Origin: Siphonodentalium dalli
Taxonomy: Eukaryota; Mollusca; Scaphopoda; Gadilida; Siphonodentaliidae
DNA: 64,000 nucleotides
NCBI GenBank assembly: GCA_032622095.1
Contig: CP136066.1
Location: 111,497,319-111,561,318, forward strand
Direction of reading: 5' to 3'
Positions 11,640-23,633 of the stretch are shown piece by piece (position 1 is the stretch's first letter; the number at the start of each line of letters is the position of its first letter). The position numbers were made by a program, and so were the translations under genes. The notes under the pieces were generated by a model, which saw only the letters and a program-made list of their open reading frames with translations, did no database searches and had not been told where the DNA came from.

Positions 11640-13500
11640 CGGTTTGATAATTTGCTGGATACGTCCTCTTGCGGACTGGGCAGCAATTGCTATTGGTCAA
11701 TGAGATCCATTTAGACTTACTTTTAGAACGGTATACATGAGACCCAATGTATCAGCAGCTCCGTTCTTGTAACCACGCCTCGTTGATAGAGGGTAACTAA
11801 CGATTCGTGTCAACATGAGTTATTTTATGAGATATATATCCGAATTGGTTAATTGGTTAATTCTGTTATTCGCGGTCGCATTTTGTTACAAATAGCCGTA
11901 GAGTGCCAAGTATGCTTAAATGCCGTGTTAGATTTAATATAACCTACATAATTCCCTTATTCTTTTCGCAAAGATAGTCAGACAGCCATCTGCCTTCAAT
12001 CAATAATGTTTATTGTGAAATAATTTGCACGACATGCCACCGATTTCGAAGAACAATCCTACTTGAGCGCGAATGAATGCAAAATTTGTCGATCCGCTCA
12101 CTCGTGGGTACCAATCTGGTTGTCATTGTAATAGAACTGGCCACTGTTTCGCCCTAGTATTGCAAAATGGTATGAATATAATAGGACTATTGGTTTTATA
12201 ACACATTGCATTGCATTGCGATGGTGGTGTTATTTGCGACATGACAGATTTTACAATTTTCATCCATATACCGGCAACCGTATTGGGGTTAATATGTCAT
12301 GTAGTAACCGCCGACGGCATGAAATTTTCGTACGTATACAAATTATATCCACCCACGATACATTATTGTCTTTATGCATTTCGAGAAGATGGCAAAAATA
12401 GGTTTTCGATTAGTTTCGGACTAAACTAATTAAATATTTTATAAAAAAAATGGGACCAGGAGGTGCTTTGTGTACCGGTTTCACTTAAATGTTCTAGTAG
12501 ATGAATCGGGATATATATATTACACAAAACTGTAGCAGTTTATCAACGGCCGTTGTGTTAGTTAAGCCACTTTGGCAAGTAATCGTGCGTTCTTACAAAT
12601 TTCACAATTCCCACCTATATACCGGCCACCATATTGGCAGCCATCTTGGGTTATTAGGCCAGTTTTTAAACCAAGACGGAACAAAATTACCGTATACACT
12701 AATTATCTCCACACTTAATACATTATTTCATTTTTGCCTCCCGGAAGAAGACAATATGCATTTTAGATTATCTTTTTGGGAAAAAATCTAAAAAATGAGT
12801 CAGGATGTACATTATGTAATATTGTTACTTTAATGCTCGACTGTGTCGATCGAAATATATATATGACACAATGCCTTAGCAGTCCAACAACGGCCGTTGT
12901 GTTAATTTGGCACACAATCGTGCGTTCTGTGTGCCTTACACACAGCCTGCCGCCTCTCATCTTTAGGGGGAGGGTTGATTTGTCTGCCTTCGATAAAAAA
13001 TAATGCGACCAACAGCGATAAGTGATATATTAGAACGTAGCTAATTGGCAGTAGTTTCCCATGGTATAAACTAATTGGGCATAACCATCTTACTTCTGAT
13101 TTTATAAGAAACGAAAGACAACACTTTGCGTGAATCGTCATATTCTTCTCACCCTAAAAATTATTTTACGTCACATGACATGACTATCATTCCGAGATTC
13201 AATGGTTTCATGTATTACCTTACTCTGGTTATCGCCCCATTCACAGGCATCAAAATTGGAAGAATATCTCTTCTCAAAAGGTGTGAATATACTGTCAATT
13301 ATGTCGGCTTTATTTTAAAAATGACCGATTTTATCAACATGTGCCTCAATAAAACCACGCGGTGCGAAAAAAAAAGTCCGCCTATCTGACAAAGCCAACA
13401 TACGGATTCCGAAAGCAAAGTGTTCATGCTAACCAAAAATGTAGGTCTCATAAATTCCCTCTCGAGGCGACACATATGTCCATATTTGCCTAGACTATAG

Positions 13501-13745
13501 TAGGCCTACTTTGATCCCGCGGGAACAATATGGATGGGTCCAATTTCACGTGCGACCGTGTCCTTGGCCTTGACCTCGCTCATATACGATCATTTAGGTA
13601 TGTTTCTGGACCTCGACCGATCCGACTCAAATGTGGCATGTGGGCCTACTTTGATCCCGAGCACAATATAGGCGGGTCCAGTTTCACGCGCGATCGTGTC
13701 CTTGACCTTGATCTCGCTCATATACGCTCATATATAGGCATGTTT
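13501..13745. repeat. ~125-bp satellite, right part
   Basis: Two units continuing the array interrupted at about 7992. Both begin GGCCTACTTTGATCCC and carry GTCCAATTTCACGTGCGACC or GTCCAGTTTCACGCGCGATC, GTCCTTG-CCTTGA and CTCGCTCATATACG. Because the unit stays open in one frame it yields a repetitive plus-strand ORF (13530-13757), which is not taken as a gene. Confidence 0.7.
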
Positions 13746-14045
13746 CAGCTAGTATGATATAAGTCAAAGTCCCACGGTCCGATTTGACACAACATAATTC
13801 AGTTTCCTGCGCCGATGTTAAATATAATGAAACATACTTGCAGTTACCATCATTGGTTTCACACAGGCATCGCGAAATCTCACCAGATCATCCAGAAGTA
13901 ATACGTCGATAAGGATCATAAGAGCTCGTATCTGAGAACGCTCTTTATTATTTACCGCTTTTGTGCATCGGAGGAATGGACGCTCTTTATAAGAGGCGAT
14001 CATTGTCTCCAAAATGTTTTCCGGACAAAGGCAATTTCATTAACT

Positions 14046-14547
14046 TTAAAGGTACGGTTGGCCTTGGCGGTGGGTATCCTGTGAAAATATTTCCACCCGT
14101 CAAAAACCGCCACAAACAGAAAGAACAACAAAATGTAGACAGACTTTGTCCGTATACAAATAAGAAATATCGCATAAACAGTATGTTATTGTCATATATT
14201 TGACCATTGTTATGTAAACAAAAGCATAACAAGTTACTTTTCTGGTGTTTGTTTATATTATGATGGTAAACATAAAGAGCGTTCTTTGTTGGTGAATTCC
14301 TGATATGGAATGAATAAAGAGCGTTTATGCCATTTGTGTGTGATTAGCCAGTAGCATTGTGCTGTCTTCTGTAACACAACCAGGCTCTTGCTTATGTAAA
14401 ATATAGTAAATCTGTATGATAACATGCTGTTAACGCGATGGTCATGGTATATATGAACGAAACTGTATGCGTTTTAATGTTTTTCTGTTTACGGTGATTG
14501 GAACAAATATGAATATTTTCGACAACTAAGGCCTCACGTGCCTTTAA
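14046..14547. mobile_element. Kolobok-type MITE, family A copy 2
   Basis: The same 502-bp element as 1368-1869, same orientation, a few percent diverged. Its flanks (AATTTCATTAAC on the left, TTGAAAGTTCGCC on the right) match the uninterrupted sequence at 7366-7480, which identifies TTAA as the duplicated target. It is non-coding. Confidence 0.65.
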
Positions 14548-14660
14548 TTGAAAGTTCGCCGTAATGTGCTCGGTCTAGTTGATTAGAAGTATTTATAGTA
14601 TGGTTGCTATAACAAATTAACGCAACTAACCTCAGCTTAAGGCATACCAGGGACAACTGA

Positions 14661-16800
14661 CTTTCATTGACACAGGTACAATCAGTTGTGTATTAGAAAA
14701 GCCAACAGTTAAGATAAAAGATACGGGCGGCTTTCCCTGTGGATATAGGTTTTAAAATGATAGATTATCCACCAGAAAGCCGCCTAAATATTTTGAATCA
14801 GCAAATCGAAAATATATTATATTCCATCGTAGAATACGAATCACGTGTAGTGATCTCCGCTTGGGTATATATGATAATTATTGCCGATATACCCCCAATA
14901 TGCAGATGTGGATATGAATATTAAAGCGATATGTACTTTTTCCTCAATTGCCCATTATATAATGCACAAAGACTATAGAACTCTACTGTAAGCTGGATAA
15001 CCACAACATTTAAATAGTGATTTCAAGCATTTTCTTTGGGGAATTCCAAGTGAAATTCATCGAGAAATAAAAAGATGTTCCATATCGTGTAGGCAAGTGT
15101 ACCTGCAACAAAGCGTTCTGGACCGGACTAACTTTCAACGAATACGTAAAATTATTGACCATTCACATCATATCCGATCACCGAGCCTATATCAATACAG
15201 ATGCAGAAAATATTGAATACATAAATACGACCACTGCATGATTTACATTTTACTGACCGAACAAATACAATAAATATATCACACATATATACCGGTTATC
15301 AATATCTAAAGGCCAATATACAGTTTATATCTATACTCAGTTTTGATATTCAGAGAGAGAGATGGGCCTGGCAAAACACCAGAAGTAAAAGGACATGCAT
15401 AACCGGACTATTACACACTCTTTACACCAACATTGCTATTTTGTGTTGGCCAAATTTATACAACATCGGCATCATGAATATATTCTCTGTCATCTAAAAA
15501 ACAAAACAAATTAAATTCATGTAAACGGTTGCGGAGGACAATTTACAAAAAAAAAATGTTTTTTTTCTTCAAGTGGCTTGACATCACAAGGCTAAGAAAG
15601 GAATTCCCGTGCGATTTATATTGGATCTAAAATATACATTCTCAACTCAAGCCTAATCTTTTTGAAAGAGGGAAGTAAATAATTAACAATAACATTGCCA
15701 AGCATATCGAGTGGCTATAATCTTTGCAACACAAATACCAACCACCGATGCATTGATATCCTTGAAGCAAACATGAGATAGAGTTGTCCCCCGATAACCA
15801 CGCCGAACTGTGACACGTGTGTCGTTGGGTTGAATATCTGCACGCAGATTAGCCCATGGCATAAATTAGCTATTTGGTGAGAATAAAATTAACCTGAAAT
15901 AATTCGACACTAATTACATAAGGTACCATGCACGACGAGAACGGCCGGAGGGGGCAACCACACGGTACTATTTATTACAATATTTCCGCCAAATATTATA
16001 GGGCAGTGTATATCGGTCGGAAAATATGACTTGATCCCGCGCTGGCGTGGAACAAGTTTAGACTGAATATTTCCAAGCAGCTTCACACGACCAGGCAACA
16101 GAAATCCAGAAATGTTACTATACAACAAATCTTCGAAATGCCAACTTTTTCAGAGGTTTTTTTTTTTTTGCCAAAAAACTTGAAAATATGTTCTCGTGTA
16201 TAAAAAACAAACAAACAAACAAAACCCTCACGCGCGCACTTTACTAATCACCGTATGACATGTGTGTGCCTATAGTTCGTCCCTCATATACCGCCACAAC
16301 ACAAAGTAGAAGAAACATATCCAGTTGATGCTAAAATGAGAAACAACCAGGTGTTATTTGTCGAAAAAAATTGAAAAATGTGTACGAATGTTTTCAGTCA
16401 ACCGCAGTGTATTCGACTGACGTTCTGTAAGGTCAAAGACGCTCCATAATATGGTGATGATTTAAAACTTAGGTCCTGCACAAGCAGTGGCGCAAGTAGG
16501 CAAACATGATTGTGGCACAAGAGGTTGATTGTCGTTATGAAAATAACATAAATAAAACACATGTTGTCACTTTAACACCGGCAACTGTATACATATTTCA
16601 CCTTTGTATATGTGCGGTTATAGTCTATTATTATTATTATGCACTAACTTCCGTGGATAAAACCGATTTATAAGTTAGTATCCAAACGCTATCTCCACTG
16701 GAAGGATGCAGCAATCAACAAAGTTTATCGAAAAATCCATCCACATTTCAGAGATCACAACGTTTGAACTACGAACAAATGTAAATATTTACTTCTTTAT
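14661..16800. other. Intergenic sequence, no gene seen
   Basis: AT-rich sequence with homopolymer A/T runs near 15540 and 16157 and a short TAT run near 16623. The reading frames present are short and featureless. Confidence 0.5.
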
Positions 16801-16801
16801 T

Positions 16802-16860
16802 CAGGGGGCGGATAAAAGAATAAAAAGTGCGACACACAATCCCCCCCCCCCCCCCCGGTG
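16802..16860. mobile_element. hAT-like terminus plus C16 tract
   Basis: CAGGGGGCGGATAAAAGAAT resembles the inverse of 24745-24772 (CAGGGGGAGGGCGGATAAAA read on the minus strand), so both are probably ends of one family. A run of 16 C residues follows at 16841-16856. CAGGG termini are common in hAT elements, but no TSD was identified. Confidence 0.3.
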
Positions 16861-16946
16861 GGTGGGTGTTCGGTTGCCAAAACAAGTATTCTCTTATATC
16901 ATGCAATTTGTATCCAAATACAATATTTTACTTTGGTTTTAATTTA

Positions 16947-17446
16947 AAGGTACTCAATCAGAACAGACGCTCCTAAATTACTATTTCTTTGACTTCGGGG
17001 GTAAAAACTATTTGATTCGAGTCGAGGAACCCACCCATCAAAGCTCATAGTGATCAGATATCGATTTTTGAAGTTTGTTATTTCTCGAGATGTGTAATAA
17101 TATGTGGCCCAGAAACTCCTGGTCAAACGGAGGGTCTAATAATATGTAGCCCAGAAACTCCTGGTCAAACGGAGGGTCTCGGGCAAAATTGTGGGTGAAG
17201 ATGGATAACTCTAAAATCATGTGGTAATACGGTCAAATTCGTGATACTTGAGTGATAATACGGCCATATTATGTTGAACAAAATGTTGATAAATATCAAG
17301 TTTTGGGAAATTGATACCATAGTCGACAGTGGTTATAGCACTATTTTGTTGCAATAAATAGATTCTGATAACTAAAGCGTATTTTGAAGAAATGTTATTG
17401 TTGTATCTTGTTGTTATGGGGACCATGTGATCGGATTGAGTACCTT
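16947..17446. mobile_element. Kolobok-type MITE, family B copy 1
   Basis: It starts AGGTACTCAATC after TTAA and ends GATTGAGTACCT before TTAA, a perfect 12-bp inverted end with a 4-bp TTAA target. Internal landmarks shared with the other three copies are GCTCCTAAATTACTATTTCT, CATCAAAGCTCA, GATCAGATATCGATTTTTGA and GAAATGTT followed by a GTT-rich run and GTATCTTG. A ~41-bp segment (ATATGTGGCCCAGAAACTCC...) is duplicated in tandem at about 17099-17180, unlike in the other copies. No coding capacity. Confidence 0.7.
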
Positions 17447-17450
17447 TAAA

Positions 17451-18322
17451 ACAGCTGTGTTCTAATATTCTCTGTTGACTTGAAATGAAGCCTTCAAATA
17501 TTTTTTTCACCCTCCTGATAGGTGATAACATTGATGAAATTCACTATAAACTAATGTTGAAAGGGGGTATGTAGGTGTCTCTCTGTGAACGGAAACAAAT
17601 TGCATATGCAATAATTGTCTTTGGTCGAGATATGTACACAAAATATGGTTATTTTCTGGTTATTTCTCTATCATCTATTATGCATGCAAATATGTCACTA
17701 TGATGCTTGCTATGTTGTTGCTATGAATGAATGGTGTTGGGGTGTGATTGTGACCGATAGCTCTTCTGAGCTGTCAACATGGTTATTTAAGAGTTGTTAA
17801 GAATAATGTCAATTATCACAGGTTTATCATATTTTAATAAAGACTAGATTCTGGTAGACTAGACAAACAATTTCCTGTAACATTCAATGGCATTCAGTTT
17901 CATTACACGTCAAGAGTGAAAACGTTGTCTTTAATATGTATATATCTGCATACATCAGTGCATATATGCAGACCGGTACAACTGTAATGACTTTGCAATA
18001 GCACAGCCAGACGGCCAGTTGATGTTACCGATTCGTATACGAAGAGATGGGGTTACATTTGGAATTGCACTACTTTGTGGTGGTGTGATTGGACAAGATC
18101 CCTTAACTTAAGCACGCAAAAACATGCAATTGAAACCCAAAGGTAACCCATTTTCTCGAACTTTGAATAAGTAACTTTCAACATTTGGTGCTATTGTAAG
18201 ATTATGCCAGGACAAGAGTGTACACGTGTAGTATATATATTTATAGAAATAATTAGGTTGATCAAAATTGTTAATCATATCAAAAGAACACGAAACCAAC
18301 CATTTGTTTCATAGCAGATATT
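17451..18322. other. Intergenic sequence, no gene seen
   Basis: No exon, tandem repeat or element boundary was recognised between the family B MITE and the Mutator-like element. Confidence 0.5.
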
Positions 18323-18865
18323 ACTCTAGTAGCTCATGGTGGTTTTGTATGCACTTGTATGTCCAGAGCAAAACTCTTCATGAATCCACTAATTGAAGGT
18401 ACACAAACAATATTTGGTTGGTAACACATTTCCCATTGACGGCGAAATGGGTCAAATGGCCACGCCCCTTTTTGCGCGAAGTACTACCACCCGTCGTGAC
18501 TATATCTCCAGAACCGTTGGACATAGGGGGTCGTGTGACCACTCAAAATGTGCGGAATGGCCACATTATTGGGGGTCAGTAATACATTTTCATATCCAAA
18601 AGTCAATGGTTTTTAAGATAATTGCCAAAAACCAAAAAAATTTTGGGCTTCAGCACTTTTATCTCAAAGCTGAGCCCCCAATTAGAATTTTATTTATCTA
18701 TATCCATCGGTGCCACATATAGGTATAATTTCTGTACCATTATCGGATGGGATTGACCTTCAAGGAGCTTTTGACCCTGAAAATCCACATTATGGGGGGT
18801 CAGTAATACATTTTCATATCCAAAAGTCAATGTTTTTTAAGATAATTGCCAAAAACCGATTTCAG

Positions 18866-19072
18866 CATGTAATGCACCACAAGTATACAATACCACAAGG
18901 ACACTTTTTAAAAGAACTATCCACATTCTCTGATCAACTTAAGAGCACAATTGACCACACACAATGGGATTAGCTGGAAATTGCTGCTGAGGATGTGTTG
19001 ACCCCGACACACAACATGAGCTCTTCCCGACTGAACATGCCTTGGAAACTGGTGTGCTTTACCAAAAATCAG
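18866..19072 (+). pseudogene. Exon-like open frame with one internal stop
   Basis: A 69-codon frame bounded on the left by TTTCAG and on the right by CAG followed by GTAACA, so acceptor and donor both fall on codon boundaries. It is broken only by a TAG at codon 36 (18971-18973). The residues look protein-like (for example DHTQWD before the stop and SSSRLNMPWKLVCFTKNQ at the end), but no family is recognised. It lies just inside the left TIR of the Mutator-like element and may be a decayed transposase exon or a captured host exon. Confidence 0.25.
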
Positions 19073-20650
19073 GTAACAATTGTGCTCTAATCAACAGAAA
19101 TGTACAGATTGAACAAAACAGGTTTTCAAAATTTGTTATCAACATTTAACAGACGATCTGATTTAAGTGACCAAGCAATGAAAAATGCTAAACACTTTTA
19201 CTAAATGGAATGACCAGCTGTTTGCTTCATGCAGCAGCCACATGTTGCGATCTTAAAATGGGTATTGCATCTGGGCATAGTAAAAACATGTTGTAATCAG
19301 ATGAGAGATGACCATAAATACCAGTATATATTTCAGAAGTAATCAATTCTTCCAAAAGGACACCTCATCTCACAAAAAGTTTTAGGAAATGATGGAATCA
19401 TCACTATTCAATCAATAGTAGAATGAGCATTTGTCGGTCCCACATTAGTTTTCATTGGCCATGATAGTTTCAGGTTGGAGAAGATGAGGGTGTATAATTT
19501 CACTAACATAATTCTTCATAATAGCTAATAGCCCTCATAACTTACCATGTTAAAGATATTTTCATTTTCAATACCACCCCAGGTTAAGTGGTCCTGCTAA
19601 TTTTATATTTTGCTGATGGGTACTGCTGGATTGCTATGATCGATGTTTGTAGGTCAATGTGATTCTGTTAAGAAATAGTACCATCATTTTACCTAAAGTT
19701 GTTTCTTTTTGCATTGTTTGGCTAATCCGAGCAATTTGTGCAAAAGTCAGTGTCTGTGTGAAACATTCAAGAACATATATACTTCAAAATATTTAATGTG
19801 TACGCTGATGTTTGGTAAACAACAGGAATAGTCATCTCAATTATGGCCAGTTTGTAAAAACCAGCACCCATTATTAAAATATTTCACAATATACATGTTT
19901 TTTAATGTACACTACACATAGTGGCTTATCCTTGATTTGTTCAGATCGCTTTGTTCTACCTGACTATCATACCAAATTTATTAGTATCACCACTAAACTT
20001 GGGATGAATACTGCCAAATGAATATATTGTGATATATAGGGTAATGGAAAAATAATGGTTGAGTCTTTTCTAAATATAATTCTAGTAAAACCTACACAAT
20101 ACCGTCTTGGTCTGATAAGACTCAGAGTCATGTTTATTTAGGAGTATAGACATGAAGTCCACCAGTCTCATGAAAATTAAATGGGCTCTGCACTAGTAAC
20201 ATCTGGGCTCCTGGGATCCATTAATATTTACAAATGCAACACAAATGAAAAACACATAGTAACTTTCCTCAAACACAGATTATAACCTGACAATCATTGT
20301 GTTATAATCAGTGTACATATACATGTTTATGTAGGCATGACCATATCATGTTTTTGAAATACTGCAGAGTGCAGACCATAAATTTCACTAGATTATACAT
20401 GTAGTTACTGCATGTACATCACACACATAAGGCGACTGACACACATACACGTACCTGCAGAGTTCACAATATTTGACATGTAAAGTATATATATATATAT
20501 CTCCTGTGCCTATAACATCAAACCGAACGGTTTACAGTACTTTTACTGACATTTTTGGAGTGGCACATATACATACATAAAAAATAAAAATCAATTTAAA
20601 GGGACGAAATGAAAAATAAATTTGTGCAACTATAATTGAGATCTATATTA

Positions 20651-20712
20651 CATTACAACATCCACAAATCTACAAAATCTACAACATCCACAAATCTACA
20701 AAATCTACAAAA
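20651..20712. repeat. Short tandem duplication
   Basis: AACATCCACAAATCTACAAA with the following ATCTAC is present twice head to tail inside the Mutator-like element. It has no visible function. Confidence 0.6.
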
Positions 20713-21542
20713 ACATCTGACTATCATAGTCATTGGTAATGTGATAATTTTTCCTTGATAAGTTGAAACATGAGGGAGGATTGCATAGCATGCATGGCTA
20801 CCTGCAGAATGTAGATTTGTATGTATTTTTATCTGCATATCAACTGATGCTTGTATTTTTCTTCTAACTCACTCTGAGCTCACAACGCAACAGGATTGCA
20901 TTCGGAATCCACAAAGCTAGACACTTTAGAATCAAGCTTGCCAAATAAATTTCCATGAACCTCACATGAACTCACTCAGTTGAACACAAGGAACGATAAT
21001 CATTGTCAAGTTGGAAAATATTCTGTATGTATGGAAGCCCTATATTTTTAATGTGTGGATTTATTATAACTGGACTAAAGCCCTTATAAAATAATCTGAA
21101 GGATTATTTTAGTCTTTATTACTGGATATCACACCAATAATCAATAGACATGTATTTGTTAGTTTTGAACAGGACAATATATTTTAATATTACTGCAACT
21201 GCATCTTTCTTATGACTTATTTTCTTACAAACTCCCAAATTTGAACCAGAAACAATTTAGGGCAAATATACGGGTATATCCTGTCTACCCGGCAGGCAGA
21301 GATTAACGACTTGGCCGGCGGAGATTATAGTCCATATCAAAACACATGCGGTCCAGTGTTGTCACAGTCCATAACTGTTGGTGGTGAATAACGTTTAATA
21401 GCGTGAGCCACATTCAGTTTATTTATTTTACACGTTTTATTATTTGTTTGTAAAGATGTATTATGAATTATTATCAGTGTTTTAAGTTGAGTTCACTACT
21501 GAATATATATACTGTTAGATTCCCTGGTCTGACATAAACACG

Positions 21543-21797
21543 ATGGCAAGCACACAAGTGAACGTAAATTATATTCCAAATACTAGAGGTGGAAAGTATC
21601 TGGTATATGATGACTACAAATTCTCCGTTAAATCAAGGAGAAATGATCGAATTCATTGGCGATGTTGTAAGAAAGACTGCCGTGCAACCACCAACACTGA
21701 GAACGATATGGTGATATCCAACAGCGGCAACCATAATCACGAACCTGATTTCAACCAAGTATTTTCTACGTGTACATATACATATATCAGGATATAA
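21543..21797 (+). CDS. FLYWCH-type zinc-finger protein, N-terminal exon
   Basis: The frame starts at ATGG after a CAC context and reads 84 codons. Residues about 12-69 match the FLYWCH finger: a GGKYLVYDDYKF segment (hydrophobic core), W39-x-C41, C41-x4-C46, and H64-x-H66 in GNHNHEPD, giving C-x4-C-x17-H-x-H. FLYWCH fingers bind DNA or proteins and are close relatives of WRKY/GCM1 fingers; they often precede MULE transposase domains. Here the finger lies near the right end of a 4.5-kb long-TIR element. A possible donor (CCAAGTATTT, GT at 21759) follows HEPDFNQ, so residues after about 72 may be intron read-through. No transposase domain follows within the element. The domain call is firm; its role (transposase DNA-binding module or captured gene) is inferred. 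Confidence 0.75.
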   Translation: MASTQVNVNYIPNTRGGKYLVYDDYKFSVKSRRNDRIHWRCCKKDCRATTNTENDMVISNSGNHNHEPDFNQVFSTCTYTYIRI

Positions 21798-22896
21798 ATA
21801 TAGGCGATCATGCCAGACTAGCCATTATTTGTTCTAAAATAATGTACGTGTTAGGGAAATTGTAGAACCTTTATACAAAATGGTGATGCAGCCAATCAAA
21901 ATTGATGTGGGACTGATAAAGACGCAACCTGCTCGACTACCGAATCATACTGATTGATCAAATTGTAGTAACTCAACATCACTAAACCTGCTTGTGAGCT
22001 GAGTATAATTCAATTCAACATTAGAATACCATAAAAACACCCTGTTCTCCCATAAGTTTAAAGAAAATAACACATTGAACTCATTTACATGTATATTGCT
22101 AATGTGATACATGTATATGTCATTCCATTTATAACCATTTTGGCAACCATCTCACATCAAAGGCCATGAAATCTAGATAACAAAAGATGAACTACATTCA
22201 AATTATATCACCAGGTAACCTTTTTGTAGGAGTTTTAGGTTACTGATCAAATACCCTGTAATTGATTATTTCCTCAACATCTTTGTTATTGGGAAAATGT
22301 CTGTTTTTCATTCTACGACCAATATATTCCATCCAAAAACCTTATTTTCAGGGTCAAGAGCTCCCTGAAGGTCAAATCCCATCCGATAATGGTACAGAAA
22401 ATATCAGAAATGATACCTGTATGTGGCACCGATGGATATAGGTCAATAAAATTATAATTGGGGGCTCAACTTTGAGATAAAAGTGCTGAAGCCCAAAATT
22501 GGGGTTCAGGCCCTCAAAAATGGATTTTTTTTTGGTTTTTGGCAATTATCTTAAAAACCATTGAATTTTGGATATGAAAATGTATTACTGGCCCCCCATA
22601 ATGTGGCCATTCCGCACATTTTGAGTGGTCACACGACCCCCTATGTCCAACGGTTCTGGAGATATAGTCACGACGGGTGGTAGTACTTCGCGCAAAAAGG
22701 GGCGTGGCCATTTGACCGTCAATGGGAAATGTGTTACCAACCAAATATTGTTTGTGTACCTTCAATTAGTGGATTCATGAAGAGTTTTGCTCTGGACATA
22801 CAAGTGCATACAAAACCACCATGAGCTACTCTAGTATATAGAGTTATTGTAAATCTTGTTCAGTGTCTTGGGTTTTTTTTTTGTATATATATATTA

Positions 22897-23503
22897 TACT
22901 AGAAGGTGACCCGACTTCGTCCGGGCTTTGACCTTGAATTGTCCATTTTGAAGGTCAAGGTCAAATGGGGTCACGATTTTACCAGTCCAAAAACACTGCC
23001 CGGACAAAAGTACCAGACAAACGTGCCCGTCGAAATCCATCCGGTTTTACCCGATTTGACCTTGAATTGATCATTTTAAAGGTCAAGGTCTGGTCGGGGT
23101 CACGATTTGACCCGTCCAAAACACCCAGTGGACAAAAGTAACCCCACGTATAAAATTTCGTCGAAATCCCATCAAAATTGGCGATTTGACCTTGAAGTTA
23201 CCCGATTTCAAGGTCAAGGTCACGTCGCACGGGCAAATGAATATGCTTATGAGACTCGCCATAAGAAAGTACCCCCACATACCAAGTTTCATCGAAATCC
23301 CGTGATATTCGGGCGTTTGACCTTGAAATGACCCGATTTCAAGGTCAAGGTCATGTCGCACGGACAAATTAATATGCCTATGTTCGTCCCCGGCCGAAAA
23401 TACCCCCACATACCAAGTTTCATCGAAATCGGGTCGGCCGTTTTCGAGTTCATCGCGAACACACAGACAGACAGACAGATCTTCCAAAATATATAATAGA
23501 TAA
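22897..23503. repeat. TGACCTTGA-rich dispersed repeat, copy A
   Basis: It starts ACTAGAAGGTGACCCGACTT and ends with CACACAGACAGACAGACAGA and an AT-rich ATATAATAGATA. It contains four ~130-bp internal units, each with TTGACCTTGAA, a short gap and AAGGTCAAGGTC (near 22929-22957, 23058-23085, 23188-23222 and 23317-23350), and phrases such as CCAAGTTTCATCGAAATC. Similar GACAGACAG-tailed repeats are widespread in invertebrate genomes. The transposon class is unresolved. The long minus-strand frame across it (23508-23083) is a by-product of the repeat units. Confidence 0.6.
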
Positions 23504-23633
23504 AACAACTGGCTGGCCGGACAGAACAGAAATATTACAGAAAGACTCGCTAGCTCCCTTTTGATATTTTATACTTTTATATTTTATATATATGTTTAAA
23601 CGGCAAAACACTGATTTCTGTTTTATATCTATT

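Larger units (their letters stand above)
9271..12229. other. Interior of the inverted-arm element
   Basis: Unique sequence between the two arms. A SINE-like segment lies at 9648-9905 and a short Cys/His-containing frame at 11403-11639. Otherwise no exon, domain or tandem array is visible. Confidence 0.5.
7992..13500. mobile_element. ~5.5-kb element with ~1.2-kb inverted arms
   Basis: The left arm (about 8000-9270) and the right arm (about 12230-13491) are inverted relative to each other. Landmarks include AGGCAAATATGGACATA against TATGTCCATATTTGCCT, GTCAGATAGGCGGACTTTTT against its inverse near 13375, and AAATCAACCCTCCCCCCTAA against its inverse near 12960. Each arm holds two diverged copies of a ~350-bp unit (for example CGGTCGTTGA at 8596 and 8952). 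The element interrupts a satellite array. A clear TSD could not be fixed. No transposase was recognised, so this is a foldback or long-TIR element of unknown superfamily. Confidence 0.6.
18331..22827. mobile_element. 4.5-kb Mutator-like element with long TIRs and a FLYWCH exon
   Basis: The left arm (18331-18784) and right arm (22346-22827) are long inverted repeats with small indels; the outer end is AGCTCATGGTGG and the inner limit lies at TTGACCCTGAAAA. ACTCTAGT lies directly outside both ends (18323-18330 and 22828-22835). Because the ends are partly palindromic, the direct repeat can also be read as 10 bp, TACTCTAGTA. Long TIRs with an 8-10-bp TSD fit the Mutator superfamily, in which FLYWCH- or WRKY-like zinc fingers accompany transposases. 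The left arm carries a 70-bp direct duplication (18561-18632 and 18786-18859). No complete MULE transposase domain is visible, so the copy is decayed or non-autonomous. Confidence 0.75.

Noticed and set aside
13530-13757. Repetitive ORF with DLDLAHIRS motifs
   Set aside because: It is encoded by the ~125-bp satellite units.
1368-14547. The two 502-bp direct copies as LTRs of one retrotransposon
   Set aside because: They have inverted termini, a TTAA target and an apparent empty site at 7366. There is no primer-binding site or polyprotein between them.
23083-23508. 141-codon minus-strand ORF
   Set aside because: It spans the ~130-bp internal units of a dispersed repeat and encodes that repetition; there is no domain.
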